Shown here: piece after piece, positions 1-5,739 of the stretch
Layout of the letters: every line of letters begins with the position of its first letter
Position numbering within the stretch: position 1 is the first letter of the stretch
Assembly: GCA_013811805.1 (NCBI GenBank)
Contig: JACCUM010000242.1
Span: 1 to 10,341, forward strand
Direction: 5' to 3'
DNA: 10,341 nt
Source of the DNA: Geodermatophilaceae bacterium
GTDB taxonomy: Bacteria; Actinomycetota; Actinomycetes; Mycobacteriales; Geodermatophilaceae
Notes under the pieces: model-generated
Databases searched by the model: none
Seen by the model: the letters and a program-made list of their open reading frames with translations, nothing else
Told to the model about the DNA's origin: nothing
Program-made: the position numbers and the translations under genes

Positions 1-209
1 ACCAAGTACGCGGCGAAGGGTGCGGTACGGAGAAACCCGAGCGCAATGGCCGCCGTCAGCCCGGCCATCGTGCGCCCGGCGGTCCAGCCACCCGGATCGA
101 AGACCCAGACCTCGAGCATGATCATGACCGCTGCGATCCCGGCAATCACGATCTCGAGCAGCGATCGCCGTACGTCCGCGGAGCGGCCGGTCCCCGCGAG
201 TGCGTTCAC
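1..209 (-). CDS. Partial membrane protein, possibly N-terminus of a sensor histidine kinase
   Basis: The reverse strand is open from a GTG at 209-207 to the window edge, giving 69 residues without a stop. An in-frame TGA lies six bases upstream of the GTG, so this is the first possible start. The peptide opens MNALAGTGRSADVRRSL and continues with a hydrophobic segment (roughly residues 18-36), a short loop containing FDPGGWTAGRT, and a second hydrophobic stretch ending near LRTAPFAAYL. This pattern of a short basic N-terminus, a helix, a DPGGW-type loop and another helix resembles the membrane-anchor region of actinobacterial NarL-family sensor kinases, but no catalytic domain is visible. The gene starts 13 bases after the stop of the upstream membrane protein gene, which suggests one transcript. 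The kinase assignment is inference; only an integral membrane N-terminus is seen. Confidence 0.6.
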   Translation of the reverse strand, partial: MNALAGTGRSADVRRSLLEIVIAGIAAVMIMLEVWVFDPGGWTAGRTMAGLTAAIALGFLRTAPFAAYL

Positions 210-222
210 AGGTCAGACGGTT

Positions 223-1197
223 TCACAGGACAGACGGTACGGCCGTGTCTGTCTCCCGCGCGGGCTCCAAAGTGCCGGTTTGGTAGCGAACCGGCTCACT
301 GGCGGTCTCGGACCGCACGGACGTCTCGGAGCGGCGCCAGCCGACGAACAGCCGTACAGCCGCCGCACCAAGCAGGCCGGCACCGATCACCGCGAGCACG
401 GTGCCCGGCCAGAGAACATCCGAAGGTGCCCGGCCGGCGGCGGTCTGTACGACCGACCACAACAGGAGTAACGAGTACCCGCCCACGGTCTGCCGAACGA
501 CCCGTTGCCTGTCCTTGGCCGCCAGCCCGACGATGCCGGTCAGGATCGCTGCCAGGATGAAGAGCTGGATCCCGTGGAAGGCCACTGCGTGCGGGAAGGT
601 GGGCACCCCCGCCTCGCCAGCCAGGACCTGGTCCGGGACGGCACCGACTCGTTCGAAGAAGTCGTTTCCGAGCTCGATGATCCACTCTCCGATGCCGAGC
701 CCGGTCAGGACGACGAGCATCCCGGCCCGAACGGCCAACCGCACCGTGGGCTGGGCAAGGGGTCGGCGAAACGTCCACCAGGTCGCGACGAGCAGGCCCA
801 CCGACAGCACCGCGACGGCGATCCCCATCAGAACGAACACGACGATGCCGTCCACCGTGGAGTAGTTGAAGTGTGAAGGCACCCCGCGCCAGGCCTGCAT
901 GGTGATCAGGGCGACTTCGATCACACCTGACCAAGCCAGCGTGACGCCGAGCACCTTCTCCGACCGCGGCTTGGGTGGGAGCTGGTCGATCACCCAGCCG
1001 ACGGTCCACAGCAAGAGGCCCATCGACAGGCCGAAGGTGATCGGCTTGCGCAGCGACACCGCCCCGGCCCAGGGCAGCCCGAAGGCGAGCAGCACCACGA
1101 GGTGGATCGTGCCGGAGGCGATCAGGATGATCGCTGCCCGACGCAGCCGCCGACTGGCCGGCTTGTGCAGCGACAGAGCTGAGCTGAGAGCACGCAC
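223..1197 (-). CDS. Polytopic membrane protein of unknown function
   Basis: This 324-residue integral membrane protein starts at GTG 1197-1195. About eight hydrophobic helices can be seen, near residues 21-41, 52-72, 82-102, 116-140, 153-175, 205-227, 237-255 and 263-287. A hydrophilic tail of about 35 residues follows. Recognisable short motifs are SLRKPITFGLS between helices 1 and 2, HFNYSTVDG before helix 4 and AFHGIQ at helix 6. The polar His, Asn and Lys in or next to helices could mark a functional site, but I cannot name the family or a substrate. The GTG start is supported by a strong purine-rich ribosome binding site 9-10 bases upstream. The next gene downstream, the partial membrane protein, follows after 13 bases, so the two are probably cotranscribed. 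Confidence 0.8.
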   Translation of the reverse strand: MRALSSALSLHKPASRRLRRAAIILIASGTIHLVVLLAFGLPWAGAVSLRKPITFGLSMGLLLWTVGWVIDQLPPKPRSEKVLGVTLAWSGVIEVALITMQAWRGVPSHFNYSTVDGIVVFVLMGIAVAVLSVGLLVATWWTFRRPLAQPTVRLAVRAGMLVVLTGLGIGEWIIELGNDFFERVGAVPDQVLAGEAGVPTFPHAVAFHGIQLFILAAILTGIVGLAAKDRQRVVRQTVGGYSLLLLWSVVQTAAGRAPSDVLWPGTVLAVIGAGLLGAAAVRLFVGWRRSETSVRSETASEPVRYQTGTLEPARETDTAVPSVL

Positions 1198-1206
1198 AGT
1201 GGGGTC

Positions 1207-1214
1207 CCTTCCTC
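1207..1214 (-). promoter_or_regulatory. Shine-Dalgarno for the 324-aa membrane protein
   Basis: On the minus strand this reads GAGGAAGG, a good match to the anti-16S core, 9-10 bases before the GTG at 1197. It fixes the start codon. A second purine-rich run (AGAGGAAGAGG) lies just upstream. It is the only clear Shine-Dalgarno found in the window; most other starts look leaderless or translationally coupled. Confidence 0.65.
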
Positions 1215-1286
1215 GGTTCCTCTTCCTCTGTGCGAAACGCTAGGTGCGCCGGTCGGGGCCGTCGTCACCCCAACACGGCAACTTCA

Positions 1287-1308
1287 CCCTCACCCCGTGG
1301 GGTGAGGG
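1287..1308 (-). terminator. Perfect 10-bp hairpin directly after the pseudogene stop
   Basis: The sequence is an exact inverted repeat. The left arm CCCTCACCCC (1287-1296) and right arm GGGGTGAGGG (1299-1308) are separated by two bases. It begins one base beyond the TAG (1309-1311) that ends the SecD-head-like pseudogene, the expected place for a terminator of the minus-strand transcript from the holin-type gene. No T-run follows on the minus strand, so it would be a non-canonical, GC-hairpin-only terminator of the kind common in high-GC actinobacteria. It could instead be a protein-binding palindrome. Confidence 0.45.
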
Positions 1309-1853
1309 CTAGCCGTTGACGAGGGTCTCGAGCAGTTTCTCGAGCTCGGCTTGGTCGAGACCGGAGATGGTGACCCGTCCGGTGATCGCACCCTGGATGA
1401 TCGGTGCGACCAGGACGATCCGTCGGCCAAGAAGCCGACTTGCTGGCCGACGTGGGCCTCACCGCAGGTGGCAAAAGCTTGCCGAGTCCGCTTTCAGCAG
1501 GGTCATCTCGAGGACCGGCCCGGAGACTCCAATGACGATGAGCAGCCGCTCTAGCTGGGCCAGCTGGAGCACCGCCGGAGCCAGCGGATAACACAACGCG
1601 TTGTCCCTGTCCGGGGCGTTGACGGGGTCCTGGCTGCCGGTCGACGGCTGCGCCGGGCAGGAACCTTGCGAGATCGGGGAGGCCGTCCCGGCCACGGGCC
1701 GGAACAGCACCGGCGTGGCCAACGTGACCGGACCACCGTCGTACGGCGCAGGGCTGGCCTGGCGGGCAGGGTGGTCGTGTAGCCGGACAGCGCGAGCGAG
1801 CCGAGCGCCAGGGCACCCGCGCGGCCGACCCGAGCGGGCAGGCGGGAAGGCAC
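1309..1853 (-). pseudogene. Broken gene for a secreted (lipo)protein with a SecD P1-head-like domain
   Basis: No single frame covers this region, but joining frames gives a coherent protein. Frame A starts at GTG 1853 with a signal peptide (MPSRLPARVGRAGALALG, then SLALSGY). Frame B, from about 1765, gives PAPYDGGPVTLATPVLFRPV, a Pro- and Cys-containing stretch, then LLIVIG and VLEMTLLKADSAS. Around the run of four T on the minus strand (1473-1476) the sense moves back to frame A: FATCGEAHVGQQVGFLADG. Near 1419-1421 it returns to frame B, IVLVAPIIQGAITG then VTISGLDQAELEKLLETLV, ending in TAG at 1309. The order LFRPV, FA, VGQQVGFLADG, APIIQGAITG, ISG matches the P1 head subdomain of SecD/SecDF, which also occurs in actinobacterial lipoproteins. 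The lipobox-like LSGY has Tyr where Cys is expected. At least three single-base frame changes (-1, +1, -1) are needed. Sequencing error is the main alternative. The start lies 12 bases after the stop of the holin-type gene. Confidence 0.65.
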
Positions 1854-1865
1854 GGCGGGGATCGG

Positions 1866-2267
1866 TCAGTCGCCGTCAGGCAGGATCAGATTCAGGACCA
1901 TGCTGACGAAGGTGACCACGATTGCGGCCAGGACCGCGTCCCAGAAGAACTCGACGATGTAGAAGCTCAGCGGGGTCGCCTCGGAGATCCACTCGGTGAT
2001 CTGCAGCATCAGCGCGTTGACCAGGAACGCGAACAGCCCCAGCGACAGAATGTAGAAGGGCAGCGCCAACAACTTCACGACCGGTTTGATGACCGCATTG
2101 ACCAAGCCGAAGATCAGGCCGATCGCCAGGAAGGTGAGCACGTTCTGGCCGGTATCACTCTCTCCGCCGAGCCCGCCGATCCCGATACCGGGAACCACCA
2201 GCGTGGCCAGCCAGATGGCGACGGCGTTCACGCCGACCTTGATCAAGAAACCCGTCATGGGCCACAT
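1866..2267 (-). CDS. Phage-holin-4 family (PF04020-type) membrane protein
   Basis: This 133-residue protein has four predicted helices near residues 7-27, 43-61, 69-91 and 108-129. The central stretch NAVIKPVVKLLALPFYILSL, continuing GLFAFLVNAL, carries the hallmark pattern of the small four-helix family annotated as 'phage holin family' or mycobacterial four-TMS holin superfamily (PF04020). That family is widespread on bacterial chromosomes with no proven lytic role. The protein has about the usual family length. The start is either ATG 2267 or ATG 2258 (MTGFL); neither has a clear ribosome binding site, so the longer form is kept. The gene is divergent from the MinD-like ATPase gene and is followed 12 bases later by the SecD-head-like pseudogene on the same strand. 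No other phage gene lies nearby, so prophage origin is unlikely. Confidence 0.8.
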   Translation of the reverse strand: MWPMTGFLIKVGVNAVAIWLATLVVPGIGIGGLGGESDTGQNVLTFLAIGLIFGLVNAVIKPVVKLLALPFYILSLGLFAFLVNALMLQITEWISEATPLSFYIVEFFWDAVLAAIVVTFVSMVLNLILPDGD

Positions 2268-2354
2268 GGTGGCATGGCCGGCCTGCAGGTACGCAGATCA
2301 GCCGCCGGTGCCGACGTCATAGGCTGCGACCGTGCGAAGCAGGCTAACGTCTCG

Positions 2355-3272
2355 ATGAGTTCACCGCCCCCGCATTCCGCGCGACCCATGGCACCGCACC
2401 TGGATCCCTGGATCGCCGAACTGACTCGGGAAGCGAGTCGAGGCCGCCGGACGCGCTGGAGCCGTGCCGACAGGCGTGCCGCCAAAAGGGCCGAATCGGC
2501 TGCGGCGCTGCTGGCCTCGGTGATCGTGTCACCCCGGCGGCTGGCCGTGATCGGCCTCAAGGGCGGTACGGGTAAGACCACGTTGGCGGTGGCGATAGCG
2601 ATGACCTACGCGCGGAGCCGCCGTGAACACATTCTCCTGTTCGATGCCGACACCCGACACGGCTCGCTGCCGCTGCGAGCCGGCGTCTTGCCGGTCGCCA
2701 GCGCGCACGACTTGGCGGTGACCGGGGATCCGGGCAGGGTCGACATCCTCGCCGGCTCCTTGGGTTGCTCCCCCGAGGGCGTCTGGGTGCTGCCCAGTGG
2801 TCGTACGGCCACCCAGAGCGCCGAGATGGACGAGCGGGTCTACACCGGCGCGATGAATGCGGTCTACCAACATTTCCCGATCACGATCACCGACTGTGGA
2901 TCGGGCGTGGCCACGCCGCTGATGCAGCGGGTGCTCTCCGGCGCGCACTGCCTGGTGCTGGCGACTACCGCGACCGCCGACGGAGTGCTGACCACCGAGA
3001 GCACGGTGGACTGGCTCCAGCGCACCGGGTACGGCGCGTTGACCAAGCGCAGCATCGTCGCGCTGACCAACGTCGTACCGAAGGGTCCTGGGTTGAGCCT
3101 GGAGGAAGCGCGTCGACCGTTCGCCTCCTCGTGTGCCGCCGTCCTGGCCATCCCAGCGGATCGGCACCTCGCGGTGGGCGGCGCCCTTGACCTGGACCGG
3201 CTCGCACCGGCTACCCGTGCGGCCTGCACCGAGCTTGCCGCCGCTGCCTTACGCGGTGCACTTTCGGCCTGA
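2355..3272 (+). CDS. MinD/ParA-type P-loop ATPase of the type VII secretion locus
   Basis: The protein is 305 residues from ATG 2355. It has a basic N-terminal arm (about residues 12-60, rich in Arg and Ala) followed by a MinD/ParA-class ATPase domain. The deviant Walker A motif is GLKGGTGKTT, with signature Lys69 and catalytic Lys74. LLFDADTRHG supplies the switch I aspartates (Asp97, Asp99), and ITITDCGSGV holds the Walker B aspartate (Asp180). Proteins of this class use ATP-dependent dimerisation for positioning or partner release. ESX-1 has a MinD-like member, EspI, and similar proteins occur in many actinobacterial type VII loci, but this N-terminus lacks the long Pro-rich region of EspI. 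The open frame extends upstream to 2274, but the extra 27 residues run through a likely -10 region (TAGGCT, 2320-2325) and look non-coding. A later start at residue 12 (MAPHLDPW) is possible. A role in secretion is inferred from neighbours. Confidence 0.8.
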   Translation: MSSPPPHSARPMAPHLDPWIAELTREASRGRRTRWSRADRRAAKRAESAAALLASVIVSPRRLAVIGLKGGTGKTTLAVAIAMTYARSRREHILLFDADTRHGSLPLRAGVLPVASAHDLAVTGDPGRVDILAGSLGCSPEGVWVLPSGRTATQSAEMDERVYTGAMNAVYQHFPITITDCGSGVATPLMQRVLSGAHCLVLATTATADGVLTTESTVDWLQRTGYGALTKRSIVALTNVVPKGPGLSLEEARRPFASSCAAVLAIPADRHLAVGGALDLDRLAPATRAACTELAAAALRGALSA

Positions 3273-3294
3273 GCCGGTCAGGCTGCGGATCCAC

Positions 3295-3300
3295 TAACCT
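3295..3300 (+). promoter_or_regulatory. -10 hexamer of a leaderless-type promoter
   Basis: TAACCT ends seven bases before the GTG at 3308, placing the expected transcription start at or within a base of the start codon. No Shine-Dalgarno is present, which fits a leaderless mRNA. No convincing -35 box was found 16-18 bases upstream. Confidence 0.45.
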
Positions 3301-3307
3301 GTGCTCC

Positions 3308-3871
3308 GTGGCAACGACACTCCGGCTGGCCCGAACCAACGCCGAGGCGCACATCTATATGGATCTGCATCCCTGCGACTGCGGGGAGGGCAACTTCGCC
3401 CGGACCAGCTCGGTGATCGAGGTCGATGGAGACCTTGCCAGCCGGTACGTCGGTGTCTGCCCAGGATGTGGACAGCAGCGTGAGTTCGTCTTCGCCATCC
3501 CCGAGGACGTCCGACTGCCGCCGCCGGGATCGGTGGTGTTCGGGTACGGCGGCCAGTCGGAGCTACTCGACGCCGGCGAGTGGATGTTCGTGGCCGATCG
3601 CTACGCGCGGGCGACGCCGACCAAGCACACGCCGGGCACCGATGCCGCCCGGCAGGCTCGCCAGCAGGTGGCCACCGCTGCGGCCGCGATGGGTGAGGTG
3701 CTCGCCTTCGTCCCCCCGGATGCCGACGCCGTACCGTTCGAGTCCTTGCGCACCGACCGTGGCCGGGCAACCTTCGACGCTCAGCCAGGCCGCTTCTACA
3801 AGGACCGGCTCGAGGTCATCCGCGCTACCTACCAGCAGATCCTGACCGAGATGGACGCCAAGACCGCCTGA
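3308..3871 (+). CDS. Cys-rich hypothetical protein of the type VII secretion locus
   Basis: This is a 187-residue soluble protein with no signal peptide or membrane segment. After a start resembling RLARTNAEAHIYMDL, four cysteines are arranged as Cys23-x-Cys25 and Cys51-x-x-Cys54 (CPGCG), a spacing that could bind one zinc ion. A middle section (about 60-95) has FVFAIPEDVRLPPPGSVVFG and a GEW motif. The C-terminal part is Ala-rich and helical, followed by FYKDRLEVIRATYQQIL. I recall similar proteins beside beta-helix/AAA genes in other actinobacteria but know no assigned function. The start is GTG 3308, chosen because a -10-like TAACCT sits seven bases upstream and the downstream N-terminus is coherent. 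The gene lies 35 bases after the MinD-like gene and converges with the beta-helix/AAA gene across a large inverted repeat. Zinc binding is inference. Confidence 0.8.
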   Translation: MATTLRLARTNAEAHIYMDLHPCDCGEGNFARTSSVIEVDGDLASRYVGVCPGCGQQREFVFAIPEDVRLPPPGSVVFGYGGQSELLDAGEWMFVADRYARATPTKHTPGTDAARQARQQVATAAAAMGEVLAFVPPDADAVPFESLRTDRGRATFDAQPGRFYKDRLEVIRATYQQILTEMDAKTA

Positions 3872-3886
3872 GGCTCACCGGTCCAC

Positions 3887-3959
3887 TCGTGATCTTGACC
3901 TTGTTGCGGTTTTCGAGCGTTGTTCTCGGCGTGTCGCCGCAATAAGGTCAAGATCACGA
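3887..3959. repeat. 23-bp inverted repeat with 27-base spacer between convergent genes
   Basis: The left arm (3887-3909) begins TCGTGATCTTGACC and ends TTGCGG. The right arm (3937-3959) is its reverse complement apart from one position (3903 with 3943), which would be a G-U pair in RNA. The 27-base spacer contains a further small stem, CGAG (3914-3917) with CTCG (3925-3928). The structure fills most of the 99 bases between the stop of the Cys-rich gene (3871) and the stop of the beta-helix/AAA gene (3971). It could be a bidirectional terminator, a non-autonomous mobile repeat (REP or MITE-like) or a structured RNA. No U-tract follows either arm, and the arms are AT-richer than the flanks, which favours a dispersed repeat. 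Confidence 0.75.
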
Positions 3960-3970
3960 ACGAGGCAGTG

Positions 3971-5656
3971 TCAGGATCCGGCGGCCAGGCCGATCTTGAC
4001 GTCCTCGGCGGTGAGCAGCTGCAGTTCGGCCAGGCTCGGCCGCTGCGCGAGGGTCCGCAGCCGCTGGGACTGGACCTTGCGCAACAACTCGAAAAGTTTC
4101 CGCGCATCCCGGGCATTGCCGAAGTTCTCGCCTCGCTCGACGGTGGAAAAGTGCTGTAAGAGAAGCGGTTCCGCCTCCGGTGCAAGGTGATAGTCACCGG
4201 CGATGATCATCCGTTTGGTGATCAGGGTGAGATCCTCACCTGAGTAGTTCTCAAACTCGATCGTCTTGACGAACCGGGAGGCAAGCCCTGGATTGACGTC
4301 GAGGAAGTCACGCATCTCCGTCGTGTAGCCAGCCGCGATGACCGCGATCTCGTTGCGCCAGTCCTCCATCAACTTCACGATCATGTCGATGGCCTCCTGA
4401 CCGAAGTCGGCGTTCCCGGCCCCGGCCGTACGGGACAGCGTGTACGCCTCGTCGAGGAACACCACGCCACCCTTGGCCTCTTCGAACACCGTCGCCGTCT
4501 TCTCGGCGGTGTGCCCGAAGTACTGACCGACCAGGTCGCGCCGGGAGACCTCCCGCAGCGGCCCGCCCGGGAGTACGCCGAGTGCTGCGAGCAGTTGGCC
4601 GTAGATCCGGCCGACCGTGGTCTTACCGGTGCCGGGCGCACCGGCGAAGATCAGGTGGTTGCTCATCCCGCCGACGTTGAGTCCGGCGCTGCGCCGCCAT
4701 TCCTGGACCTGGATCTCGTCGATGATCGACTTCACCTCGGCTTTGACACCGGCCAGTCCGACCATCTCGTCGAGTTCGGTCAGCAACTCCTGGACCTTGG
4801 CCGGATCGCCCTTGACCGCCTCACCGGTCCCGACGCCGGCCGCAGCTGCAGCCGCTGCCTCTCGTACGGTGACCGACGCGCCCTCCGCGATGTCCACACC
4901 CGGCAGAGCGGTGTTGTTGACCTTGCAGGCGTTGATCTCCCCGGACGTACCGGCGGCGAAGGAGATGCCGACCCCGCGCGTGTCGTGCACGTGACAGCGG
5001 GTCAGGATCGGGACCGAGCCCTGCGCGATCGCGATGCCGGCCTCACCGGTCCCGGAGATCTCGCAGTTCTCCAGGGTGGGCTTGGCCGACTGGTAGGCGT
5101 ACACGCCCCGGTTCCCGGCACCGCTGACCGTGCAGTCCCGCAGGATCGGATCGGCGCCGAGCCGGAACACGATGGCGTCGTCGGCACTCTCACTGATCCT
5201 CGTTCCGTCGACCGTGCCGCCGGAATCCTCGATCACCAGGCCCTGCTGCGCGCCCTTGATGGAGGTGTCCTTGATCGACAGGTGGGAGCGATCGGTGGCC
5301 TTGATGCCGGCTCCGTACCCGGCCTCGACCCGGCACTTGTCCACCGTCAGCTTCGTGTCGGCGACATCGAGAGCACCTCCGGCCGTGGACCGGACGGTCA
5401 AGCCACGCAAAGTCAGTGCTCCGCCGCGGCAACGGATGGTCGGGTCGTAGGAGCCGTTGCTGGCGATGACGACCTCGCCGCCTTCGCCGGCCGCGATAGT
5501 CAGCGAGGTGTCCGACTCTGCCCGGATGTCGAGGGACTCCTCGTACGTGCCGGGCCACACAACGATGGTCGCTCCCGATTGAGCATCGAGCAGTGCCTCA
5601 CGCAGAACCGGGTACGCACCGGGCCGATCCGCGGACACCTGAAGGGTTCGGCTCAT
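3971..5656 (-). CDS. Beta-helix/AAA+ ATPase of the CbxX/EccA class, type VII secretion accessory
   Basis: This 561-residue cytosolic protein has two parts. Residues about 25-270 are a right-handed parallel beta-helix made of roughly nine rungs, each with a pattern like LxxCxVSGxGxxGV (for example PILRDCTVSGAGNRGVYAY). A poly-Ala linker follows. Residues about 285-555 form a CbxX/CfqX-type AAA+ module: Walker A GAPGTGKT (339-346), Walker B VVFLDEAY (398-405), arginine-finger region NPGLASRF (455-462, Arg461) and sensor 2 GNAR (513-516). All catalytic residues are present, so it should hydrolyse ATP. The same AAA class forms the C-terminal half of EccA, the cytosolic ATPase of mycobacterial ESX systems, where the N-terminal half is a TPR domain. 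Here a beta-helix occupies that place, probably as a binding platform. The ATG at 5656 is preceded by a plausible promoter (-35 at 5712-5717, -10 at 5689-5694). Confidence 0.88.
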   Translation of the reverse strand: MSRTLQVSADRPGAYPVLREALLDAQSGATIVVWPGTYEESLDIRAESDTSLTIAAGEGGEVVIASNGSYDPTIRCRGGALTLRGLTVRSTAGGALDVADTKLTVDKCRVEAGYGAGIKATDRSHLSIKDTSIKGAQQGLVIEDSGGTVDGTRISESADDAIVFRLGADPILRDCTVSGAGNRGVYAYQSAKPTLENCEISGTGEAGIAIAQGSVPILTRCHVHDTRGVGISFAAGTSGEINACKVNNTALPGVDIAEGASVTVREAAAAAAAGVGTGEAVKGDPAKVQELLTELDEMVGLAGVKAEVKSIIDEIQVQEWRRSAGLNVGGMSNHLIFAGAPGTGKTTVGRIYGQLLAALGVLPGGPLREVSRRDLVGQYFGHTAEKTATVFEEAKGGVVFLDEAYTLSRTAGAGNADFGQEAIDMIVKLMEDWRNEIAVIAAGYTTEMRDFLDVNPGLASRFVKTIEFENYSGEDLTLITKRMIIAGDYHLAPEAEPLLLQHFSTVERGENFGNARDARKLFELLRKVQSQRLRTLAQRPSLAELQLLTAEDVKIGLAAGS

Positions 5657-5688
5657 TGCCAGCCTGAATCGGATCTCATTGCTGCCGG

Positions 5689-5717
5689 ACGATACCGCAG
5701 CGCGGGCAAGGGTTCAC
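5689..5717 (-). promoter_or_regulatory. Promoter of the beta-helix/AAA gene
   Basis: On the minus strand GTGAAC (5717-5712) and TATCGT (5694-5689) are separated by 17 bases. This is an acceptable vegetative sigma-factor promoter for a high-GC actinobacterium. Transcription would start near 5682, leaving a leader of about 25 bases before ATG 5656. It overlaps the upstream region of the divergent SseB-like gene. Confidence 0.4.
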
Positions 5718-5727
5718 GATCATCTCC

Positions 5728-5733
5728 TAGGCT
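5728..5733 (+). promoter_or_regulatory. -10 hexamer of a leaderless-type promoter for the SseB-like gene
   Basis: TAGGCT is followed by six bases and then ATG 5740, so the transcript should begin at the start codon. There is no Shine-Dalgarno. The -35 region is weak. The hexamer lies only 11 bases beyond the putative -35 of the divergent beta-helix/AAA promoter, so the two genes may share control. Confidence 0.5.
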
Positions 5734-5739
5734 GAGCCG

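Noticed and set aside
1265..1816. Open frame of 183 codons on the minus strand
   Set aside because: Its translation is Arg/Pro-rich with no recognisable motif. The other two frames over the same stretch hold the SecD-head-like segments, so this is the non-coding third frame.
1866..2267. Holin-type gene as a sign of a prophage
   Set aside because: No endolysin, structural, integrase or attachment sequence is nearby, and PF04020-type proteins are common ordinary chromosomal genes.
2274..2354. Upstream extension of the MinD-like ATPase to ATG 2274
   Set aside because: The 27 extra codons run through a -10-like TAGGCT and almost reach the divergent holin-type start; the peptide looks non-coding.
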